From Archivesica marissinica (Eukaryota; Mollusca; Bivalvia; Venerida; Vesicomyidae), in contig CM026401.1 of NCBI GenBank assembly GCA_014843695.1, positions 49,650,430 through 49,714,429 on the forward strand: a stretch of DNA of 64,000 nucleotides, written 5' to 3'. This document shows, in pieces, positions 55,415 to 64,000 of the stretch. A program made the position numbers and the translations under genes. The notes under the pieces were generated by a model. It worked only from the letters and a program-made list of their open reading frames with translations, was not told where the DNA came from and made no database searches. Each line of letters opens with the position of its first letter. Position 1 is the stretch's first letter.

Positions 55415-58400
55415 CTGAAGAGAAATGTGAGACATTATGTGTTGTATAACAAACATGCACCAGAAAATTGCTTTGACAAAAACATGGTAATTAGAGTTGA
55501 TTTCTCCAGTGTTCACAGGTCATGTCTCTCACTGAATGCTAGTATTGTACCAGGGTTCGTTCTAGGTCATAATGTTTTTGAGATGCGAGATAAAGTAAAT
55601 TTCAACAAAATATGGTTAAAAGTCACAATTTTTAATAGTAGTGCCAGTGTATCTTACTGGACAATAATTTGTATGAAAATTGTAAAATAAAAAAAATATT
55701 TGTTAGGGAGAAGAGTCAGGATCCCTAGGGCGATTATTTCGCCCCAGTCGCCCTATAGATAGAGCCCTGATTGTAAACATGTGATACACTTCGCTCATGA
55801 GATATTATAATTATATTACTAAAACCTACGACAATGAATGAAACACACCCGGGTCACGAAAATAAAGGATATTTGTGTTTATTAGTGAAAGATAGGAAAA
55901 TATTACCACCAAAATTTGTATTGGAAAAACGTGTTTCAGTGATCATAAGATTAAATAAAAGCCCATCTAAACACAAATCTTTTTCTTTTACGATTTCCAA
56001 TGAGTTTGGCCAATATATTTGTTATCCAATTTTATTCATTTCAGCTTCCCCTGCCATGAACCTCATTTCACTACAATACACAACCACTTATGTCAGTGGG
56101 TTCACAATAAATAAAATGTTGAGTATAATTTTCTAATTACTTTCTTGGCTGTTTGTTCATATTGAAAACGACAAGCAAAACAAATTCATTTGAACCACTT
56201 TGTAATTAACTGTTTACGATCGTGACAAAATAGCTTTAAAGTGCATCCAACCACTGAGGAATACAAAACACGAGCAGTGGGAAAGAAAATGCACCAACGT
56301 CCATAAGAAACTGCCAACTTTTTCATATAAAGAGATACGGTCTGAGCGGGGCTTGAACCCGTGATGATATGTTACAGCGGTACACAAGTCAGCGACCGTA
56401 GCAACTCGACCACAAAACATCTTCTCATTCACTTACATTTCCTTTTCAAGCTGCACTTGAATGACCTTTGCTCCCTTGGAGAAGGTCAAATCTTGTTTAT
56501 TACAAACAATTAATACCGGAGGACATATGCTGGAGATCTTGCTATCGCTCAACACTGTATATAAATATCTGGAAGCATAAAATACATAAACCGTGTTTAA
56601 TTTCTTTGAGCTTGGAGCTCCATTGCGAAATAATTTATTACAATATTTTAGTCGAATTGCTCTCAGGACCTCATTTTTCATGTTAGACCATCGCTAAGCT
56701 GGGAACGGGCGTTGATATATTTTGCCTGGTCAGTCGTATAAATATAATTTAACATCGAGATCATTAACCCTTTCAACACCACAGACCTCTAAATAGGCGT
56801 ACAAAAAGTGTAGATTCAGATGAGCTGGCTCGTGACAAGCCGTCTCATCAGGATCTGCACTTTTTGCCAGTAATATTACTATTTTTAGAGAAAAATTACC
56901 CATTTTGATAAATGAACTGGTCCGAATGTAATTTTCTTATTCATATATTGGTCTAAGAATATCATGGACCAGTCCATATCAGTTACTTGGTGTTGAAAGA
57001 GTTAATTGAGCCGTACTGAGTTTCTGATAATATCAACGCCTGGGGAAACCTGAGGTGTATTCCGTGTAATTGTTGGTTATCATTAATCCTATTAATATGC
57101 CTATTAAGCACATGACTTAATTAATAAAACATGTTGTATGTAGGTGGTGCTATGCTCGGAAATCAGGTTTCCACAGGCTGTCGTTTTGCCAAGAAGCAAA
57201 AATGTGAAAAATCGACAGACTGGAACCCAGGCTAACCATCGTCATGAGAAGAGGATGTCGGTGTCTTGCCTAAGACCTGTTCAACACTACAAACATGGTT
57301 CTTGTGGGGTTCCAATTCAAACGGGACCAAAATCTGCATTTTCGCTCGATCTTGCATGTATATATTGATGTGAATATTTACAATTTACTAAGACATGGAA
57401 CTGCAGTGAAAGAAATTTGAAAATCGCACTGAAGTTATATGACAGGTTGATTATCTCAAGTAGAAGATAATGGAGGTGGCCATCTTTGGTTAACCAAGAC
57501 ACGTGACTATTAAACAGAAACAAACTATTCTCAAGAAAGGGTGATAAAATGTCTTATTTTAGTGTCCTGGAGCCCCAACAAAAGAAACCCACTATATTAT
57601 GAATCCATTTCTGAAAGGGTTACAGCAAGATTTTATGCAATTTTGTACACATACTGCATACCCCCATTTAAACGCCCCCTCCCTTCCCTAATAAACCCCC
57701 CCCCCCAATTTTGAAGCAAAACAAAATAATTCACACCTCAGTGCCCGCTGCTATCATAGTCTGTTCTTCTAGAAACACAGTGGTCTGTGTCGATGTCAAG
57801 AGGTATGAAGAAAGGGGGGCGTATAAGAGTCCCAGACATACTTTGCATATAATTTGTCGCAAATTGCATCGCCCGGGGGGGGGGGCACGTTTAAACGGGG
57901 CTATACGGTACTTAAACATCAGGGCTGGAAATAAACAGCAAACAATACTTCCCAATCAATATGTGGCCTTTTTGTTAAACCATATCCATCAACTACCGTA
58001 ATCCAATAAGAAAAATGTTTTATAAAACCTACTTTTAAGCTTCCTACTTGAGTGTGTGTTTTACGTTTATTTATCGTCGCTACCGGTTGCCCATATGAGC
58101 AACGCCTCATGAAGAGGTTAGTCATTTTAGATGTTGGCTGATAGTGCAGTGATACAGACAGAGACCCATTCCAGAGTCTCCTCTGGTTCTTTTACGTGAA
58201 CGGTGTAAAGCACCGACACGCGACCTCGGTTTAACGTCCCATCTGAAAGACTGTTAATTTTATTAGGGTCAGTCGGATGTCGAACCTGCGATCCCTGGAT
58301 TACCAGTCCAGCGTGTTACCACTGGACTACATATCCGTCTGTTTCCTACTTGATCCTGTGCATTATGTAAGTTATTGTATGACTATGTGATTTATGTTTT

Positions 58401-61400
58401 GCAATAAATACTGTTTAAACCAACTAACCAATATGTCCATTTGTTCATATCTGAAATAGTTTGATGTACGAGCCGTCACCGATCCGAATCATTAACCCAC
58501 AAAATGCTTAGTCGGAACTATTTGGCTCATCGCAATTGGCGGACAAAATTACCACCACTGTCTCCAGACATATTGACCATAATTAACTTAGGTCAGAATT
58601 TTTGGGAGAAGTGAGAAAGAGCGTGATTGCTTCCTTAACCCTTTCAACACCACAGACCTCTAATTGGGCTTACAAAAAGTGTAGATCCAGATGAGCCGGG
58701 TCGTCTCATCAGGATCTGCACTCTTTGCCAGTAATATTACTATTTTTAGACAAACTTACCCATTTTGATAAATGAACTGGTCCAAATGTAATTTTCTTAT
58801 TAATTCATTGGTCTAAAAATATCATGGACCAGTCCATGTCAGTTACTTGGTGTTGAATGGGTTAAATGGTGTTCTTTAATATACTTCTCCAAAATAGGGT
58901 TAAAATGCACAGTACAACCATTAAATACAACATTTGAATAGAAGGAGTGCTTTATAATGGGCCAGTGTATCTTACTAGACAAAGTTTTGTTTGAAAATAG
59001 TAAAATCCAAAAATTTTTTTTTTAGGGAGAAGTGAGGCCAGAGGGCGATGTCAGGGTCCCTAGGGCGACTATTTCGCCCACATCGCCCTCTAGAATGATC
59101 CCTGTATAATATTGCCTGTTGGCCTATGGGAATGTTGTATTTAATCATGTGCGGTATAATACATTATATTACAGTCACCCATACTTACTCTGCCGTGTCT
59201 TTGATGTCCTTCTGTACATTGGAACTATCCACCACAAACATGATGGCCCTGTTTTAAAACACGAATCAAATTTGAGGTTACAAGTTCAAATTATTCATAT
59301 ATAAAATGTAAGGATAGCAACGAATAGCGATTTTACTATTCGAATATTCGATATAATTCTATGAAATACCCAAAATCACTCAAATTGGCATTTTTCAGGA
59401 AAATATACCGTATTTAGCTATGTATAGTGCGCTATCGTGTATAATGCGCACCCACGATTTGGCACGAAAATCGGTGGAAAAACTGAGTTCCGATGTATAC
59501 TGCGCACGTGAAAATTTTCCAAGTCAAAATTTAACATTTCTCAAGAATCGCTAAACATTGTGCTCCGTGATTTTTACAACTTATATTAATCACTCGAGAA
59601 ACGGTAACGCACTCAGGCATGATTTCATGAAAATTACATGCATATCGTTCTCAAACATCTCAACACCTTCTCAAACATGTCAGCAGATGCTCAAACTTCT
59701 CAACACGTGTAGCCTACCTAATTAACTGGGACCCATTATGAATGGTTTGTCGAAATTAATTATCGCTACAAACCAATTGAAATACTGCAGCCAAAAAGAG
59801 TTTTTTTTTATGAAATGCATTGTACATAGTAAATATTTCCCATAAAAATAACCAACACATCGTGTCTTTAATCATGTCGTATTTAAAAACATACGGTATA
59901 TTAAATCAAATAAACTATAATTACAAAGTTTCTTTACCTCTATGATATCGTACGAAAGGCAGTGTCGCTTTATGCGGCGAAGTACGCGAAAAGTACGGGA
60001 AATATTACATACGATAAAACCATGTGATGTTAACAAATCGCCATTTTTTATACATTTAGTAATTCAATTAAATTCTTCAAAGTTTGCCAAAATAAACGCA
60101 ATATATGCTAATTTTGTGGTCTTATTCATTTCATTTATTTATATAGACTATCGGCAACTGGTTTTAATAGCTAGTTTATAACGTTTGTTGAGTGTAACAA
60201 ATTATAGAATGACTGTTCGGGTCGAATTTCATGAAATTTTGGTCCGGAAAAAAATGTCCTGATATCTGTACTGGTGTATAATGCGCAGTAGATAAAATGG
60301 ATGAGGATTTCAGTAAGAAATGTGCGCACTATACATAGCTAAATACGGTAATAACAATCGTACTTTAAATAGTACTTTTTGGTAATATTGAGCAGTTAAT
60401 TAAAAATGTAAGATACATGGGGGGGGGGGGTGTTGCAAAGTGTCTGTAATATTTCAAAGGACTGTTCTCGTCTAAACAATTTTTTTGATTTTACACAAAT
60501 TTACATTAATTCATAAAGATATCATTTTATCTGTACATACCTCGCTAGGTCTTTATAACTTTCTAACATCTGTAAGCGTACCCTCTCATGTCCAGGCAGG
60601 TCCAGAATTCTCAATGTCTTCCCCTGAAGTAAACACATCATTAATTCATTACCCTTTGACTGATTATATCACGATATGCTGTTTGCCTACATGTCATTAG
60701 GCCCAAGTTAAAAGGTGAACACGTATAATAATATTATTATGCCGTAAAATTTAGCGTAACCCTTTCCCTCATAGAAGCACCTCTTGACGCCATTACCAAT
60801 ACGACATACATTGACAATGAAGTAGCCAAACCAATGTTCATTAACCCTTTCCCACATAGAAGCACCTCATGACGCCATTACCAATACGACATATATTGAC
60901 AATGTAGTAGCCAAACCAATGTTCATAATAAAGGCCAGAATCTCATGTAGTTCCAGCAATATTTATGGAGGTGGGATAGATATGGCAACTACTTATCAAA
61001 TGCATGATAGCTAAATGGCTGTCGTTTGTATAGAGATATAATCGTATAGATGTATTATCCTAAATCTCTATGAAGGAAAGGGTTAAAGACACCTACTTTC
61101 AAATCTCACAAAAAGTAAGCAATGTCATATTCATATCATATACTGTTACTTCTTTGAATGCTGAGGGACAATGAATGAAATGCTTGCATTTTCTCAGTTT
61201 TCATGTGAACAAATATTGCATAACACCCAACCCTATCTTAAGGGTTATTCTAGAGTGGAAAAATGGCAGGGTGGGTCAGAAAAGAGGCAGGGTGCATTTT
61301 GATCCTTGAAGGGGGTAGTTCATACAAATTTATTTTAGCTCGATTGCTAAACAAATTATTTCAACTTATATTAATCACTCTCGAGACCTCATTCCTGATG

Positions 61401-63929
61401 GAATCCATCGCCACGAGGGAGAGAGAAGAGGCAACGTGGAATTTAAATGCCTTGCCTAAGGGCACAATCGTAACGGCTCCAGCGGAGCTCGAACTCCGGA
61501 CCTTTCGCACCTAAAGCGAACGCGCATCCACTGCGCTATCACAACTTCCACGAAGGGGGTAGGTCCGGGAGGCAGTATTGGGGGGTTTACCCCCTAGAAA
61601 ATGTTGGTAACTGATTGACAGCTAATTATGCTTGATCAAAAAGGCAATAGGGTGAAAATGGTGGGCGAGTTCTACATGTAATGTATATGGCTTATAAGCA
61701 TAAAAACAAACTTAAAAAGGCAAATAAACGGGCTGTCCTTCCGCTCCAGACAAATCCCTCAATCACTTTATACAATTATATTACCTCTCAATATGGATAC
61801 ATGTATTTACATTCAAAATCAGGGTTGGCCGGGAAATAAGCCCAGAAGTGGGAAATACCGGGAAATAAGATTATATGTCTTCCAAACACGGTTTTTGCTC
61901 ATTTTCATGCATTGCTACCACTCTATAAGTGCTTAAACTGTTTCGTCCCTGCCAGGGGTACTCATCAGGTGGCATCATTGGCAACCACAACAGGTTTTTT
62001 TTGGTTTTACTGTTGTTTTTTTCATTTATTTTTTCAATTTGGATCGTTCAAACGTGTATGCGCAGTGGCTCTGTATAGTAGAAACAATACGAATCGCAAT
62101 AGTAAAATAACACAATATACCTCCTCCGTGATCGTGTACATGCCAGAATTCATCGAAATTGATGTAAAAGTCGGCTTGTATGTTTTATTCACCAACTGTA
62201 AAGAAAAATATATATATTCATATACCGTATTCACATACTACGTGTATAAATGGGCGTATCATATTCATGACTAGTCTGACCTGGAGTATCTCTGGACTCC
62301 CTAATAATTATGACAAAACCCTTATATAAAGTATCATTTTCGTGAATTTGTACTGAAATTACAAAAATGTAGCAGTACTTAGAGGAACCAGTTGTATTTT
62401 TTATCAATTGTAGTTGCTCATTTTTACTTTCCGACAAGTCTTGCATAAATTATTGTTTATTATGAATCATTATCAGTTCTCGTTGTTGTTGTCAAAAATT
62501 TCACTTTGAACACAAATATGGACGCCTAGGGTTCCCGGTGTCCAGGGTTCATTCTAGGCCAGAATTTTTGGGAGAAGTGAGAAAGCATGTGATCGCTTCC
62601 TTAAATGGTGTTCTTTAATATACTTCTGCAAAATAGGGTTAAAATGCACAGTACAACCATTAAATACTACATTTGAATAGAAGGAGTGCTTTCTAATGGG
62701 CCAGTGTATCTTACTAGACAAAATTTTGTTTCAAAATCGTAAAAACCAAAACATAATTTTTTTAATAGGGAGAAGTGCCCCCCCCCAGCCAAGTGCGAAG
62801 TCAGGGTCCCTAGGTCGCCAATATCGCCAAAAAACAAATATTGGCGCTAAATTTTGTGTATTGGTGAAAATATTTGGCACATGTTTTGTCAAATACATAG
62901 CTTCAAATATTTATTTGGGAACTATATGGCTCTTAGTTGGCTCCAAGTTTTTCAAATTGGCTCCAGTGTTTTTCAATTGGTGACAGAAGTGGCACAGACA
63001 AACATTCAGACAGAGGGAACCCTGGACGCCCCAATGTAATTGAAATTGGAGATGTACATCCGGTTTGTTTGTGTTTGACGCCTGCATCAGCACCATTTTG
63101 GGCTATGTCGCAGGCGGGCAGCTTACCTAACACCTTTCCTGGACAGGTTCCAGCGGTTAACCAGTATTTAGTACATCAACGTCCGTAAGAAACTGCTAAC
63201 TTTTTCAAATAAATGAGACATGGCCTGAGCGGGGCTCGAACCAGTGACCATCAGTGATGATAGGTTATAGTGGGAGGAAGCCGACTCAATAGCATCCAAA
63301 TTGTATATATATATTTTAGGTCGATTACGAAACAAGTATTTCCATCATTAGTAAATTTAGTTTAATCGCTCACGAGACATCATGCGGGAAAGACAAGAGG
63401 CAATGTGGAATAAAGTGTCTTGCCTAAGGACACCCCCCACCATGGTTTTGAGGGGAGATCTAACTAGCAAACCCTCGTTTACGGGGTGAATACTTCATGA
63501 AAACACAGAAATTGAGACTGACACAAGCATTGTTTCGTGGATTATCAGGGTTCATTCTAGGTCAGAATTTTTGGGAGAAAGCGTGTGATCACTTCCTTAA
63601 ATGGTGTTCTTTAATATACTTCTGCAAAATAGGGTTAAAATGCACAGTACAACCATTAAATACAACATTTGAATAGAAGGAGTGCTTTATAATGGGCCAG
63701 TGTATCTTACTAGACAAAATTTTGTTTGAATATCGTAAAAACCAAAAAATATTTTGGGCGAAGTCAGGGTCCCTAGGGCGACAATTTCGCCCACATCGCC
63801 CTCTAGAATGATCCCTGGATTATAGGTAAGTTACCCGTGTAAACAACAATGTTTTCCCAGCATCACAACTTCCGAGCAGGAGAACACCTCGTCTCTTGTT
63901 CACTCTCTGTTTGAACACACCAAATATAA
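55204..63929 (-). CDS. SRPRB: SRPRB, signal recognition particle receptor subunit beta (last six exons)
   Basis: SRPRB is the small GTPase that anchors the SRP receptor alpha subunit in the ER membrane, so ribosomes translating secreted proteins dock at the translocon. Exons on the minus strand are 63929-63835, 62195-62121, 60623-60541, 59248-59189, 56568-56437 and 55414-55204. They join in phase at GT-AG sites to 217 codons and a stop. The GTPase motifs appear in order: GSCDAGKT (P-loop), Thr in PTFTSIS, DLPGHE, NKQD and ECSA. The C-terminus VEEWLARIA closely matches the family's LEKWLAKIA ending. The amino-terminal membrane segment and start codon lie beyond the window edge. Introns are full of MITEs and SINEs but every visible splice site is canonical, so the gene looks intact. 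Confidence 0.95.
55551..55769. mobile_element. hAT-like MITE, diverged copy
   Basis: Ends CAGGGTTCGTTCTAGG and GATAGAGCCCTG; inner TAGGGCGATTATTTCGCCC hairpin shared with the other three copies (58588, 62543, 63546). Confidence 0.7.
56296..56413 (-). mobile_element. SINE-B head fragment
   Basis: AAGAAACTGCCAACTTTTTC and the tRNA-like head (minus strand); the tail is missing. Lies 23 bp past an SRPRB splice donor. Confidence 0.82.
56437..56568 (-). CDS. SRPRB: SRPRB exon with the NKQD motif
   Basis: Reads YLYTVLSDSKISS, PPVLIVCNKQDL, then FSKGAKVIQVQLEKE. NKQD gives guanine specificity. Acceptor CTTCCAG, donor AAAT|GTAAGT. Confidence 0.95.
56768..57001. mobile_element. piggyBac-like MITE with TTAA duplication (copy 1)
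   Basis: Inverted ends CCCTTTCAACACCA and TTGGTGTTGAAAGAG, flanked by TTAA at 56764-56767 and 57002-57005. 5648-5745 shows a similar sequence with a single TTAA and no insert. Confidence 0.9.
57046..57640. other. No feature recognised (SRPRB intron)
   Basis: The 74-codon frame at 57144-57368 has no recognised family. Nothing else is supported. Confidence 0.5.
57652..57911. mobile_element. TA-flanked MITE with GC-rich inverted ends
   Basis: Left CTGCATACCCCCATTTAAAC pairs imperfectly with right GTTTAAACGGGGCTATACGG. Both ends lie next to TA. C/G homopolymer runs sit inside each end. About 260 bp, non-coding. Confidence 0.75.
58050..58341 (-). mobile_element. SINE-A, full length
   Basis: Inverted complete copy starting in GTGTGTGTTTTACG, in an SRPRB intron. 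Confidence 0.93.
58588..59104. mobile_element. hAT-like MITE interrupted by a TTAA MITE
   Basis: TTAGGTCAGAATTTTTGGG to CCTCTAGAATGATCCCTG matches the 63546-63817 copy, except that a 223-bp insert (58639-58861) splits it at CTTCC|TTAA|ATGGTG. Confidence 0.88.
58639..58861. mobile_element. piggyBac-like MITE with TTAA duplication (copy 2)
   Basis: Inverted ends CCCTTTCAACACCACAG and TTGGTGTTGAATGG between TTAA at 58635-58638 and 58862-58865. The host repeat at 62543 and 63546 has the same site empty with one TTAA. Confidence 0.93.
59189..59248 (-). CDS. SRPRB: SRPRB 60-bp exon
   Basis: Reads (R)AIMFVVDSSNVQKDIKDTAE across its splice-shared codons, matching the FVVDS strand of SRPRB. Acceptor TTAAAACAG, donor CAGA|GTAAGT. 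Confidence 0.93.
59408..60348. mobile_element. Non-autonomous DNA transposon, 25-bp perfect inverted ends
   Basis: Left CCGTATTTAGCTATGTATAG and right CTATACATAGCTAAATACGG are perfect complements, flanked by TA on both sides; TATAATGCGCA blocks recur just inside. About 940 bp, lying wholly within one SRPRB intron. The 79-codon frame at 59942-60181 shows no transposase motif. Confidence 0.88.
60541..60623 (-). CDS. SRPRB: SRPRB exon with the DLPGHE switch motif
   Basis: Reads GKTLRILDLPGHERVRLQML then ESYKDLA. DLPGHE is the G3 switch-2 motif. Acceptor TACTTCAG, donor CGAG|GTATGT. Confidence 0.94.
60757..61086. mobile_element. TTAA-type MITE with duplicated left end
   Basis: The left end TAACCCTTTCCCTCATAGAA occurs at 60757 and again, as TTAACCCTTTCCCACATAGA, at 60840, an 83-bp tandem duplication. 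The right end ATCTCTATGAAGGAAAGGG and TTAA (61083-61086) is its inverted partner. Confidence 0.82.
61321..61550 (-). mobile_element. SINE-C, full length
   Basis: Closely matches 18184-18416 from head to tail. Confidence 0.92.
61561..62120. other. No feature recognised (SRPRB intron)
   Basis: No conserved frame or repeat seen. Confidence 0.5.
62121..62195 (-). CDS. SRPRB: SRPRB exon with switch-1 region
   Basis: Exactly 25 codons: LVNKTYKPTFTSISMNS then GMYTITEE. Aligns with the family's TQTSI region. Acceptor TTCTTTACAG, donor GGAG|GTATAT, phase 0 at both ends. Confidence 0.92.
62196..62540. other. No feature recognised (SRPRB intron)
   Basis: Nothing supported. Confidence 0.5.
62543..62835. 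mobile_element. hAT-like MITE, empty-site copy
   Basis: CAGGGTTCATTCTAGGCCAG to GGGTCCCTAGG; its CTTCCTTAAATGGTG segment is intact. The right terminus is altered and runs on into the 62930-63045 repeat, so this may be part of a longer element. Confidence 0.78.
62930..63045 (+). repeat. Dispersed repeat shared with 53840-54130
   Basis: GGCTCCAAGTTTTTCAAA and TTTTTCAATTGGTGACA in the same order as in the first copy. Confidence 0.7.
63068..63262 (-). mobile_element. SINE-B copy, front of head missing
   Basis: Tail CGCCTGCATCAGCACC through body and the GGCTCGAACC box; the first part of the tRNA-like head is replaced. Confidence 0.85.
63305..63430 (-). mobile_element. SINE-C-like degenerate fragment
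   Basis: TTTTAGGTCGATTACGAAAC and CTTGCCTAAGGACAC resemble SINE-C tail and body; the head is not recognisable. Confidence 0.65.
63546..63817. mobile_element. hAT-like MITE beside an SRPRB splice donor
   Basis: Ends AGGGTTCATTCTAG and CTAGAATGATCCCT. Flanks are GGATTATC and GGATTATA, a 7/8 match as expected for an 8-bp hAT duplication. The right end lies about 17 bp from the exon 63835-63929 donor. Confidence 0.85.
63835..63929 (-). CDS. SRPRB: SRPRB exon with the P-loop
   Basis: Reads IFGVFKQRVNKRR then GVLLLGSCDAGKTLLFTR. GSCDAGKT is the phosphate-binding loop. The basic KRR stretch would follow the membrane segment. Acceptor TTTCTACAG, donor ACGG|GTAACT. Confidence 0.94.
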
Positions 63930-64000
63930 CTGTAGAAAAACATAAAAACATGAAGAAATGAACAAAATATCACCAGAGAAAACAGTCACCATATTTATTA

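Noticed and set aside
55307..55690. Plus-strand frame over the SRPRB last exon
   Set aside because: Shadow of the minus-strand SRPRB exon followed by a MITE.

Overview
This is animal nuclear DNA, most likely from a mollusc and probably a bivalve. The two recognisable genes have GT-AG introns and animal protein families. The intergenic and intronic DNA is packed with tRNA-derived SINEs, MITEs and minisatellites, and some repeat tails resemble ones I remember from bivalve genomes (from memory, not searched). About 1 kb is an assembly gap (N at 26221-27220).

Layout. 1-4882 is a 9-bp satellite. 5-12.7 kb is gene-free: a palindrome-rich foldback MITE, a 55-bp tandem repeat, a 1.5-kb (TG)n tract fused to a SINE tail, and a pogo-like MITE. 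12713-37629 (+) is a seven-exon gene for a compact, apparently secreted copper type II ascorbate-dependent monooxygenase (DBH/MOXD/PHM family). I assembled it from phase-matched exons, and all six copper ligands are kept. Its fifth intron is about 18 kb and is almost filled by a giant inverted repeat (18533-35348) with 7-8 kb arms. Each arm has a unique outer domain and an inner 42-bp minisatellite, and an imperfect 8-bp duplication flanks the whole structure. 38-52 kb is repeat territory: a FLYWCH-domain exon between 330-bp direct repeats, then 13-bp, 25/29-bp, 35-bp and 41-bp minisatellites and many SINEs. 52.4-53.8 kb is a broken Tc1-like transposase. 55204-63929 (-) holds the last six exons of SRPRB, the signal recognition particle receptor beta subunit; its 5' end lies beyond the window. 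SRPRB introns carry TTAA-type, hAT-like and TA-type MITEs, one with paralogous empty sites inside this window.

The two genes are unrelated housekeeping or secretory functions and no operon logic applies. The main interest is repeat biology: a giant foldback insertion inside a working gene, and repeated cases where the end of a transposon or SINE has grown into a tandem array. Most long open frames here are artefacts of tandem repeats whose unit is a multiple of 3 or lacks stops.

SINE names A-E are local labels used only in this annotation. All family assignments come from reading the sequence and from memory; no database was searched.
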